DNA of 64,000 bases from Amoebophrya sp. A120 (Eukaryota; Sar; Dinophyceae; Syndiniales; Amoebophryaceae): positions 5,598,757 through 5,662,756 of the forward strand of contig CAJINV010000001.1 in NCBI GenBank assembly GCA_905178155.1, read 5' to 3'. Positions 13,801-26,000 of this stretch are shown here, in pieces. The position numbers and the translations under genes were made by a program. Every line of letters begins with the position of its first letter. Position 1 is the first letter of the stretch. A model generated the notes under the pieces. The model did not search any database. It was not told the origin of the DNA and saw nothing but the letters and a program-made list of their open reading frames with translations.

Positions 13801-16800
13801 AAATGTAGACCCATCAAGACAGGGGGAAACATTGAGACGAGCATCACCGAAGAGACGACAATAGTTAGCGTGCTCGACGATTGACCGCGGCAAACTTCGA
13901 ATTGGAGCTCCGTTGAAAAGCAGTTCTCCCGAAATCACATTGATATCGATTGTTGTTGAAGACCCGAGCTGTACAGCATCCACCGAAGCGCGATACCAGC
14001 AGCTGGACTCCTCGACTTTCTTCTTGATATTGCGGGCAGAGGTTTTAGTGTTGGTCGCCGCATACTTTCCGACGCGCTCCCAGGACACACTCATCAAACC
14101 AGATGCTGCAATTCGATTTTTGAACTCCGGCCAATACATGCCAACAAACCGCGTGATTGCCGCATGTTCGTAGTAGGCTGTGCCGGAGTTAGCCAACTCC
14201 GACTCGGGACTTCCAGTGTTGTATGCCGGAGGTTCTAGAATTTGGCGTAGGCGACCTTCTACCTCGTTCGCCTTCCGCTCAGCGAGAAGAAACGGCATCC
14301 GCATCCATCCGGCCGTATCTGTTGAAGTGAAGTCACGCGGCGACGAATATTCTTTGACGATAGCACGGATGAGCAGCCAAGAGGTGACATCGGGCAACTC
14401 CCCCACCGAAGACTGCACTGAAAATGCCCGCCGTAATGAAGAATCTGCAGACGAGGAAGAGGAGGACGAAGATCCTCCAGCAAAACCGATTTGTTCGTGC
14501 CCGGAGAATGCCATGCTGCGAAGGAGGAGGGGATGGTCAGCGAACGTCAACGAGGCAGCGATGGCAACATTGAGAATGCGGCGCCGACAGTGCTGCGCCT
14601 CTTTCTCTGTTCTGCAGCTTTTTGGACCGTCCTTGCGGAGCTGTTCGATCCAACTGATGCCAACGCTTCGACATTCCCGGAGCAAATCAATTGCATCGCG
14701 GCTGTGGCTGTCGTGCTCAAGAACGTACATCCCGATGAAGGTGACGATGAGAAGTGTTGTACATTTGTCCCAATTCAATCTACAGCGATCTAGGTGCAGG
14801 CGTGCGTGCTTGCACAAATCCCTGCCTACACCGCGTTCTGGCACAGCGAGTAGTCGGGAGGCAGCACGGAACCATAACGACCGACTTTCGCAATCAGTTC
14901 TGGCCGGGTCAAATAGTTGGTGCTCCTGCTCAGGCTCCACCACTGTCGCGCCTCCACTGATGTCCAATCCAGGTAGAAATGCATACTGTGATCCTGGAGT
15001 GTCCGCGCCGGCGGTCAAGCTTGAAAATGACGTTTCGAATCCTGTTGCCCAATCGCGCACCTTGTCAAAATCTTCTGGGACAAGCTCGGGACCGGCTTGC
15101 CACAGCACACTTGTAATGAGGCTGGCGACGTCCTCGCTGTTCAGGTCCACGTGGCCCTGCAAGAGCAAGCTGGCAAGCCGATCCAACTGCAGCTTTGGGC
15201 CCGCACGCAGCATGGCGAGGTCCTTCCACGCTCTCCGTCCAATGCTTCCATGAGCAAGAGATTGCGCCGCCATGACTTGATTCTCAGTGTGAGTTAGGCC
15301 CGCAAAGCTCTGCAAGCTTTGGTAGCGGGGGTCGGTCATTTTCAAAGCGAAGAAGCTTCGGAGATCGAACTCAGTCCACTTTGAACGAGGCATCCACTTT
15401 CGAAAGGTTGCTACGGTCGAGGATCCTTCCGTTCCTTGAGGACACAGCGCATATATGCGACAGTCGTTCTCCAACACGATTTTTTCAGGGTCCTCACTGC
15501 CTCTCAGAGTTTCATGCCCAACCGTCATGTGCCTACCCAGCATGCTTTTATCACCTCCTATTCGCGAGAGCCTTTTCGCATTCGATGTGATTTTGCCTCC
15601 TGCTTCGACGATTGCTTGCTTCAGCGCATCGCGATCATCCCACAAGTGCGCCTTGGGGGCTGCGAACTCGTATGTGATGTTCTGAACCTGATCCCTTGCC
15701 AACGTGAGTCCGAAATCGAGCCAACACTCCTGGTGCGCAATTAGGTCCTCTCCTTTTGTGAGCTCAAACAGAACGTAGATTTGCTCTTCCACATCTTCCG
15801 GCAGGAGCTTCATATACCGCGCGGCGCGCAACGTTCTTCGTTCATCCATGGCCTGGTGTTTCTCGCACCTAGTTTTGTACTTCTGCTTCTTCCCTTTTCT
15901 CTGGTCCCTGACGCAGGCACAGTGGCCAACTCCGTTTTCAGCGGCGTAGGCCTCCATGCGCTCTGTACATTCGTCGTATTTCTTTTTCATTTCTTCGAAG
16001 TCGAGTTTTGCGCTCCGCCGGTTCTTTTTGCAGCTCGCCTTTACTACAAGTCGAATTTTCTGCAGGCTCGAATAAGAGTCAGCAAAGAGAGCGTTCGCCA
16101 GTTTTTTTTCCATCCCTTCCCCACCGTAAACGTCGCCAAATACACTCCGGCTACGAACATAAGCCTAAAAGAAGACATAGATTAGAAAATGATTTGTCGT
16201 GCTCATGATGATCATCTATATCAGTATTGGGTTTCCATTATACCAGTGGATAAGATATTATATATCTTACTTAAGACATAGATCAAAGAATCTTGCCGCG
16301 CAAACAGGACAACAATAGTACCTCAACAGAGTGCAAGTGCTTCTTCTCGGCCTTGGTAGTGAGAAACAAGTCCTGCAAAAAATCCGTCTGGTGCGCACCG
16401 ATTGGAAAGTCTAGCAAGGTCGCATGCTTAGCGCAAACGGTGCGGTCAATCAACAGGCAGCAGGTGAAGCTTACGAGAATGCCGCGGCTGAAACCCACAG
16501 GATCCCGTGGGGCGAAACGGCATTCGTGCTTTCCCTCGCGCCGTTGCTGCTTCTCCGATGGACAGTAGAACTCCAGCATGAGTTTCAGGTAGAAACTTAG
16601 CATTCCGCGCAGGGACGTAGACTTATACAAGTCCAGCTCCGGTTTCGACCCTGCTTGTGCGTTGTCGTCCAAAAATTTCCACAACCAAAATACGTTACCT
16701 TCTACGTCAGTAAGAAGGTCAAAAATTTCACTTGTCTGATACTCGTGCGTCAAAGGGGCGAAATCCCACGCGGTCTCGCATTTTTTACACAGCGTCTCGA

Positions 16801-18935
16801 TGTTCCGAAGAACTGCCACCAGAGCTAGATCTGTGGTTCCGAATTCTCCGGCTGTCGGTGCACGCGAACGCGTGAGTGTCAGCTTGGGTTCAGCGAAAGA
16901 TCCGCACTCCGCCACTGAGCCATTCTCGGGGTCCGAAGCTTTTTTCGGAAGAAAACTCGTCAACCGGCGAATCTCTCCACCTGCGTTATTGATTGGATGC
17001 CTCAAACTGTTTCCCACTTCCTCAGCAGTGATACTCACAGAGCACCTCACTGCCCCTGGTGTCTCCTTGCGCTCCACAGATTCAATCAGCCCCTTCGTCT
17101 TCTGAAAGAGCTCTGTTAGCTGGTGTCGCAGAGGATCGATTTGGTCTCGGAGATCTGTTTTGGCAGCAGATTTTTCTTTCATCATGAACTGACAAGAAAT
17201 TCACTCGTTTTCACGTGCACTTTCACAACGATTTCATTCGCTAGCTACGAGGAAAGAAAAAACTTCCAACCCTCTATCTGAGGATTAGTACGACACCCAT
17301 GCAAATGCTGCGACAGGATTTCGTTGCATGTAAAAATGATGAAGTAGCTACAAACCTGGAAACAGCTTCGAAGGAAACCGCTCTTCGTCCTCGAGCTTTG
17401 CATGCCGAAACTGCAGCTTTCTGCAGGCTTCATCGAGATTCCCAAGTCTGGTAAACTTGAAACGCGAGCTATCCCACAGACTTCTGCTCGCCACTTTGTG
17501 GATAGAGTACACGAGGAACTGAAGCCAAAAAGTCTTGTACAGGTCGTCTCGATTCAGTATAACACCACAGAAAAACTTAAGCAGTGTGCGTGCCACGCAC
17601 CATGTTTCGCTGCGACGCCATGGCTTCCTCTTCATGTCGCCACGGCCATGACGCTGGTATTGATCGCGGACCGTAAATGTTTTCGTGCGGCACTTCGCAA
17701 GATTGGCCTCTCGGATACCCATAACGCGGAAAAAGAACTCTGTTATCATGTCGGGTTTTGCTACTTTGTCCAGTCGCGTCTTGCAGAGTAAAGCCGCCGC
17801 CTTTCTTACGCCAGTCTCCTTTGTTTTTTCCTTCTCCGTGAGCACGCTGTCAAATGCTTTCGCTTCGAAAACTTTTGCCAGCTCCTCCAGGGCAGTACTG
17901 AACTCTAATTGGAGCACCGTCTCGTATTCGACCCACCCCTGCTTCCTCGGCACTGTTTGCTGGAAGTAACGCTCCCCTTGCACGTACTGAGAATTCAAGT
18001 TTCATTTTTGCTTGAAGTGGTACTATCTTTTTCCTGATGTGATGATCTATCATTCTCAGATTTCAAAGAACCACATGTGCGAGCAAGCGACACCTCGGTG
18101 CGCACTTTTTTCTTTGGACCAATGGTGAAAAAAGCTGCACATCAAAACCAAAAATACATTCATCCCTATTAACAATAAACAAAATGAAAGACGACCAACG
18201 TTCCTCATATTTGTATTTTGCTTTATCGTGCTATCGTGAGTGTGCTAAAACCGACAAACAAAAATTTGTCTCACTGATCAAAACATGCCTCGCTCTGGGA
18301 CGTACCTGTAGCGGCGTCTGGACGTCCCAAGCGTAAACGCTGAAGTAATCTATCGGGGTCGTGTCCGTGCTTCTCTTGCGCTGCAGCACCAGCATGGTAT
18401 TTTGTGCCCGGATCCAGATTGGCAGGCATTGGGACACGCGCAGGTTTTTTAGCCGTTCCCTCAAAGATTCCCAGCCGAAGTCACCCGTGCTGCTATTGTG
18501 CAACGTGCGAAACTGAAGCACGAACTCCCGAAGCCGGTCCTCATCCTTCTTCAGGTGAATTCGCAGACTATCAGACCACGAGTTCTCCGCCGCTCCTGCA
18601 GGAAGTGCCCGACGGTAGTCTACGTATTCGAAAAAGTGCGCGAGACAACGGGTGTCGTTCTCGTTTTCTTGTGAGAGCGACGGCACACCAGTTGGAAAAA
18701 ATAGTGAATTGAAAGCAGCACATGCAGGCGGGAGATCCTCCGCATTTCCGTCCTCGTCTTCCTCGTCAGACATCCCATCCATCGCACCGTTTTGTACCGG
18801 GTCAGCAGCAAGATCTCCATCGGCATCCATCTCGTCTTCTGGATCTTGTTTAGCTTTGCGAGCTCTCTTCTTTTTCTTTTGCCCCTGCAGATCCAAGGGC
18901 GGTCGTTTCGACGACATCGAACTTGACGACGACAT
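4844..18935 (-). CDS. Giant DUF3638/DUF3645 P-loop NTPase, copy A (about 4,285 aa)
   Basis: Six exons by hand: 18935-18306, 17986-17356, 17175-16322, 16164-12050, 11707-5800 and 5563-4844. They sum to 4,286 codons including the stop, in one frame. All junctions can be read as GT-AG. I chose the ATG at 18935 because the frame's upstream start is only TTG. The last third carries the DUF3638/DUF3645 signature: a Walker A loop SMGQGKTAVVMP near residue 3050; a DExD-like ILDECDEML near 3200; DUF3645 VPYIAKD..SEFAQPDVALLL near 3390; and helicase-like DDWHTRGTDFPLPP plus RMRGLGAGQS near 3670. After these come a Glu-rich ERELEQELEEER segment and a C-terminal LHLYAG motif, as in fungal members. The N-terminus is Ser-rich with a KKKKRARKAK nuclear-signal-like run. 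ATP-dependent remodelling of a nucleic acid or protein is inferred; the family's biochemical role is not established as far as I know. The least certain acceptor is the one at 17175. Confidence 0.85.
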
Positions 18936-18941
18936 TGCCAA

Positions 18942-20082
18942 GTCGCGGGCGTCGCAAATCTGTTAGCTTTATATTGGATACTTTTTACTTATACTTTCTC
19001 TATGAGCTGTGCTAGCACGATGAAATACCAAGGACGAGAAGAAAGATTTCGATGGCTCCTAGATAACTAAGCACGTCTTTTACCAAGTACGGTTGGCAGC
19101 TTGTAAATTGCTAGTGTCGGCTGCTGGACCCAGAAAGTGTAAGACTCAAACACGAAGCACCGACATCGATGTCAGTCTACGTATATGCAATCATTGATTC
19201 TGTTGATGCTTCTGCTTCTCTTCTCCATCTAGCCTGTCACATAAGAAGCAACCTCGTTTATAAAGGTCATAGAAAGAGGCTTGTGGCAAAAGTGCACCAG
19301 GAAAACAGTCACGGAAGCCTTTTTACAGTGAGCTTGTTTTACAGATGACTTCATAAGCCTACGCATTCAAAAAGATGATATGCATCGTCTTGGTGATCTC
19401 AGGCACGAATCGAGAACTTGTGGATGGATCTCTGGCTCTAGATCCCAGTGTCACCTTCACACCCCTACAGCGATCTTCCTCTCGCAATCGAGATCCAAGT
19501 CGAACCATGATCATCGCACCTCACCATCTAAGAATGTGGAATCCGCGGATCAAGGCTACCACACATGTGGCGACCATTTTTTTCAAATCGGAAAGAATAC
19601 CAAAAAAAGTAGAAGAGAGCTCCCGTGCCAGGAATGCTGGCGCAGCTGTTACGTTGCATAGGCGAGCCGCTTGCTTTTTTTTTGCAAGCGCGTTTTCTGA
19701 GGAAAGACCTGAATCTATTGACTTGCACTTGCGGTGCTTCTTGCGACACTCCCTGAAATGTAAGTATTGTTCGAAGCAAAAAAAGCTGTGTTGTATCACA
19801 TGAAATGTCGTGAAAGCGAAAGACTCAATTAGAGTGCCTATCGTGATTAGAAAACATAAACAATAGGTACGGACACTTGAATGGAAAAACTCTAGGTATA
19901 CAGCGGATATCCTTTTTTCCTATTTTTTTTGGAATATTGATCCGTGAATGAGAAAAGATATTCGAGGCGATATAGTCCTACGTGTACATCCCGAATCGAC
20001 GACCGCTACGCAAATGAATGCCGCTAATTATGTGAGAATATTTTTATAATAAAGTCAGCTCATCCCAACTGCTTTCTCTGAG
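18942..20082. other. Intergenic region between copies B and A
   Basis: About 1.1 kb without a convincing gene. The ORFs present (19375-19803 on plus, 19521-19799 on minus) have no family likeness and are low-complexity in places. It should contain the copy B 3' end and the copy A promoter. Confidence 0.6.
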
Positions 20083-23000
20083 TCACTTTCCAAGCACGTC
20101 TCCCATCGTCGAGCTCGCCAGCTCGGTGCCCAAATTTCTGAAGTCCTCGAACAATCCCACAAGCGCTGGCACCGGAGAAACCTGGTACCGGGAAATCTCG
20201 CACCCGGCTCGTTTTCGGCCTTCACCCTCGACTTTCGTGAAGCCGTCTGCCTCCACCAGGTGCTTTTCGGCGAGGTCCTCAAACAGCGTTTTCTTCACTT
20301 TACGTGGACACAAGGCGAAGTACCGCATGATGCACTGCTGCAAGCCGGTATTTGGAAACAGACTGCACCCGAGGACATGCAGATGCGGGCAGTCGCGAAG
20401 CTCCAACTCCTGGAAAGTATAGTCTTTCGGCTTTCGAAGGAGCTGATTGCTCAGCTCGTGGTCCAACAGCAATTTGCCGACGGCCTTGCGACTCACCACT
20501 GCGTCGGCAGTTTGGTTTCGCGTGGTCTGCGGTGTGAAAACCCGGAGAAAAGGCGATATTTTCCCGTCGGTGCTTGTGAAAACTTGCTCTGCTTCCTGGT
20601 TAGACACGATCAACAAAGCTTCTGCATCCTCAGCCGTTTTGAAGCGAACGACGAAGTCCACCGACTTCAAGACTCCATAAGATTTCGCACCCGTGCTCTT
20701 CAAAGTGTTAGCGAAGCCTTCGGTGACGAAGGTACTCGTCGTGTGGAGCTGCAGGGGTTTTGCGAGCTCCAGGTTGTCCACAAAGGTTTGCAGGGGTAGT
20801 AAGAAGTCGGTCTGGTCCTGTTGTGAAGATGTGAATGAATGAGGCTGAGTGGGTGACTGATTTATATATACCGTAGCTAACCTGTCTGTTGCAGCAACAG
20901 CGAGTACAGTCCGATTACCATTCAAATAAAATAAAAACTGATCCGAAATTTCAAGTGTAAAAATCAATGAAACAAAAAACCAAGAGCGCAAGTACCTGCG
21001 GAATGGGCTCACCGAGGTTTACTTTTTGCGCGAACGCACGCAACTCCTCCGGAATGGCAGCTGACGCGGGCACGAGTTCCGTGATCCGGGCGCAGTCGCG
21101 CTCTTCCTCGAGCTCCTGTTCCAATTCACGTTCTTGGGTGCAATCTAGCGTGGACGCAAAGCGTGTGAGGTCGGGGGCCAGTTGCTCTACCCGTCTGATC
21201 ATGGCGTTTGCGAACTCGTCGCTGTTCCACTGCCGCAAGGCGTCCTTCGTCGTGTCGAGCAGGGCGCGGCATTCCCGCTTGTACCCGTACTGGGCTAGCA
21301 GCTCTACCGGCTCTTGCTCAACACAGGCCTCGCCGTACTTTGCCAGTGCAGCTTCATCTGGAGGAATCGCTACTACAGCGGAGTCTTCGATTTGCGCTTT
21401 AGACTCTTGCTCGTCAAGAAGACTTCCTCCGGGAGGACTTTGTAGGTACTGTAGACGCGCCTGATTCTTCTTCACGCTGCGCCGACATTGATTGACAGCG
21501 AGGGGAGTGCTATCGATAAGAAAAAAGCGGAGGGAGCCGACATCAGCGTTCTTCGAGCCATTTTTGCACGTACTTGTGCGGGTGCGTATGCGCTTTTTTC
21601 AGAATGCAAAGTCAACTGCTTTGCTTTTCGCTCACCTAATAACAACCTCATGATTGCTACGAGGGGCCAATAGAGAAGCAACATATGCAAAACAAATTTC
21701 GAGCGCTTGCCCTTGTCTCCCTCCGAATTGTGTCCAGTAGAGCTGGGCGGCGATGTCTTCCACCGTGTTCCGAAGAGCCCATAGAATGACGACGGTTACC
21801 TGTGCAACATCCTTTTCTTCCTGCGTTAGTTCCCGCACGTTCCGCGAAGCGGTGGCGGTTTGTAGCTCCTCCAGTTCTCTCTCCATTTCCTTCTTTTGTT
21901 GCCGCTGCTCGGCGCTCAAAGGCGCAATCAATTCAACTTGTTCGAATATGGAGATCTTCTGTCTCGACTGTTTCTCTTTGTCCACTATTTGCTCCGCGCT
22001 GAGCCCCGCAATGGCCCGTCCCTCTGTCCCTGCCTTGCCCGTTGCGCTGCCAAAGATTTCCAGCTCGAGGGCGTCGAGCTGCTGACCCACTTCGTATGCG
22101 GCCACGTTGAGGACCGACTGGCCGCGCCCAAGGCCCCGCAAGCGCCCACTGGATTGCAGGAGTTTGTCTTTCAGCATGCCTCGTCCCAGGGTGAGCACGG
22201 CTCGGGCATCGACGGGCAAAGGCAGGTCGGTTCCTCTAGTCATCACGTCGTCGAAGTAGACGAGGCAGGCGCGCAGGTCCGTCGCAAAAGATGAGAGGCG
22301 CAGCGGTAGCACTTCCTCCGTGGCACGTATCCAAACCATGGCTTCATTGTCCGCTCCGAAGAAGACGGCAGCGCGCGCTGCCTTTTGCCGGGCCGCCCAG
22401 GCTTTCACGAAGTCCAAATTTGAAAGCTCCAGTACCAACGCGCCCGGGTCTAGCACCACGGTTATGTCGGACCGTTCCCCCAAGATGTCCAGAATTTCGT
22501 GCGCGCCACCTCCCTGCCGCACCGTTATCCGCTCGTCGTTCTCTGGCCTGCGAAAACTCATCACCTGCAAACCCTTCGTGTCGCAGAGACTGGCAATGTT
22601 GCGCTGCTCAATGCAGCACGGCGTGATGGCGTCGTCTGTTCCGGAAAATCCCTGTGTAATGCCAGCAACTCCCATCGCGGTGGTCTTGCACAGGTCTGGC
22701 GCGCTCGCGGTCAGCTTGGTCTTGTACTGCACGGCCTGTGTGGGAAACACAAGGAATTTCAGGAAAAAGTCGATCGCGTCCATGCTCCGGCGAAATGCTG
22801 GGTAAAGACATGTGTGAAAGTCCGTGGCGTCTTCGAGGTTGACCGCCTTCAGCTGCGGATACTTCAAGAAGTTCCGCGTGTCTGCGTCGCGGAGACGCTC
22901 CACCCACTTTGAGTACGTTTGAGCCCCCTCAGATTCACCAAGTCCCTGCAGCTTCTCAAACACCTGCCGCAACTCGCCTACCGCGAGGCCCTCCTGGTAA

Positions 23001-26000
23001 TAGTGCGCAACGGTCAGGAGGAGGAGCGCGTCAGGGTGGGCAAACTCTGTCCGGTCGGCCGCGGTGTCTTTCGCGACGTACGGGACGGCCATCAGGTAGC
23101 CCGGGCGGTGCGGGTTCGCGCCGTACTGAACACGATGCCGCTTCGTGAGTGCGATAAGCAGCACGCCATGCGTCAAGAGTCCGTGAAAAATGCAGGCGCG
23201 ATTCCTCAGACTTTGCGTCGGTAAAGTTGCGAGGTGCGGCACAGGATCTTCCGAAATGACTGCGCTCAGAAAGGCACTCCGCTCCGCCGGTGTGAAGTGA
23301 GCAGCGGACGTCTCTGCCACGATCTCCTCCGCTACCTTATTGGCGATCATCTGCTTGAGACTTTCGTACGCGCGCGACTGGTTCGGGTGATCTAAAAGTC
23401 TCACTGCCCGATACGAAAAGCCCGAAACGGCTGTCTTCTCGTCCGCGAGTTCGACGACTTGGCTGGTCCATTCGTTCTGCAACTGCTGGCCCGCATCGCT
23501 GAGAAGGCGTAGACACGTCATTGCCGCTTCGTACCTGTCTACGCCACCTGCTAGGGCAGTGTAAGAACCGATCGGATAGACTAACTGCGTTCGTGTTCCC
23601 AAAACTTGATCACTTTCGTCGATAAGGGTATGCAGGAAAATCACCAAGCTTCTTACTTTCACTGAAATTCCGTATGCAAATATATTTTTCTAGAAAACCG
23701 ACTTTGCCACACCGGTGCTAGGACCAGGAGCTGCTTACTGCTGGCGCCAGGAACAACTTAGATAACGCTGCACAAGTTTTAATGCGATTTCTCAGCTGTT
23801 GAGTAAATGAGAAGCCCAAGGTTGAATTTCATAGAAATCCCGCTGTACATTGTCGTCTAGAAATTGCGCGAGCTGCAGTAGTCTGATGTCGTCCTTGTTC
23901 TCCGCAGCATCGGCGCTGACTACTGGACTTTCTGGCTCCGCCTCTCCGTCGCCAGTCATATGAAGCGCAGCTGCAAGCTCGCTGCGCTTGTTCTCCAGGG
24001 CAAGTCGGTCGCTCGGACACATCACCAGGACAGTGTTGCCGCTGTCGCACGAACTCTGCAACATCTGTAACACGCCAGCAACCCCATCCGCCGAAAAGTG
24101 CCGGCTCCGGTCGAAGTGCAGGGGCTGCAGTCGAAAGTCTAAAACACCGCCGAGCTTGCTTTGCCACTGTCGCAGATTCGTCCCCAGCAAGTGTTGCAAG
24201 ACGGTGACTCGGTTGAGCTGCCCTTTTCTCGTTGCGGCGGCAAGCAAAACAGGCATCACCACCGACGTCTTCCCTTCTCCCATACTGAACTCGATCAGCC
24301 TGTCGGTCTTACCGTCGAGCAGTTCCTGCGCAACGTCAATCTGCGTCGGGCGCATTCGGATGTCCACATCCAGTTCGAATGCCAGTGGTACACGCGAAAG
24401 CTTGTGGTCCTTCCATCCATCTGAACACACTTCGGCTAGCAGGATTATCAACACGAAAACCCCAGCCGCTACTGCTCTCGCATGGTGCTTGCGATTGATT
24501 TGTGTTTTTCTTCTCTGCCTGCCCTTTCACTTCCACACAGGAATTTCTGAAGTAAGACACGGCATGCCTGTAGCGCGTGCGCACTTAAATTTGCAAATCA
24601 TGTTCATAAGTCGCTTCCTCTGCGACGCCTTTCTAGCACAAAACCTACGACCTAGCCAGGTGCAGTTTCTTGCAACTTTGAGTTCCTTTGCATGCATCTG
24701 ATAGAAAGGCGCAGTGGCATCGCTACACATCACAGAGCCCACGCAGATGCAAGTGAGACAGCCCCTGGGCTCATCTGGGTAGGCTTCGCGCCCCACTCTT
24801 CTCGCTCCACGAGACGGCAAATCGCTCTGGCGCGCTGAAACTTTCGCATGTTCAGAAGATACTGTGTGACCTTGCCGTCGGCGTTCGATCGCGACGAAGC
24901 TCCGCTCTCCGTGGGTAGCGCGCCCTCGCGTTCCTGATCTTGCCCCCGAAGCCATCTGCTCAGCTCTCCCATACGAGTAGGAACGCTTATCAGCCCGGAA
25001 ATGTACTCGGCTTGCGGAGTGTCTTCTTGGCTCCCGGCTTCGTAGAGCGCCCCGCGCGGGAGATTTTGTGGGCTCTTCGACGTCTGCTCTGCCGGTCCGG
25101 CCCCCCCGCCACCGGCTAGGGTCCCCTCGGTGGCAACGCTCACCCCGTGCGCTCGGATTACTGCACTCCAAGATGCGTCCATTTCCTTTTTCTCGAAATT
25201 CCGGAGCTTCGTCGCCGCTGCTCGGAATTTCTCCCGTTGCCGCCCCAGTTTGCCTTCAGCGATTTGCTTTCCGCCAGTCGCACTGCCGAGAAGACTCGTT
25301 TTCGCCCGCTTTGAGCTTATTTTTGCCATTTCGAGACTTTTCTCCAAGTCGTGACCGAGCGACTCTGCGATCTTTTTGAATCTTTGTTGCACCGGAAGCC
25401 GTGGCAATTCGAGAGCGGCTGCAGGACTTAACTTGAGACGCTTCGCAGAAGGCTCCAGAGCTGAACCACAGGTCATATCTTCCTCACACAGCAATATCAT
25501 CAACTCCAGACAGCCCTCGTCGGAAATAGTGTCGCGGTATTTCCGTCGCATTGCCAGTGAACTCTGCAGCAGCGGAAAAACCGATGGCGACGCATCAGTG
25601 GCAGTTCCCGCTGCCCCTGCGCTTGCATCAGCTGCCGCTCCTAGGCTGGACTGCTTGTCGAAAAAATCGTCGTAGTCGAAGTAGCCATGCTCCTTGAACC
25701 GCTCCGCCGATGCAAGAGCCGGTCCCTTTGTGCATGTGCTTGGCTTCTCGGCTGCGGCTCGCGCAGCCTCTTTTCCCTTGGTGCCTGGGTCTAGTTGCGA
25801 ACTGTCGGCGGACGAACTTGCCCCACCGCTCTGCACTGCTTTCTCGATTATGATGTCCTTCCAACTGGCGATCGCGCTCTGCAGCTTTCCGAGAAACTCC
25901 CTCAGACATCTCGCGTGCCTCAGTCTTTCAAACTCATCCTTTATCCGCTCCAGCACGTCTTCGGCGGACGGTTTCAGATACTTCTGGATGGCTTCGACCG

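Noticed and set aside
14180-15253. Plus-strand frame of 357 codons
   Set aside because: Antisense to exon 4 of DUF3638 copy A, which has clear homology to copy B.
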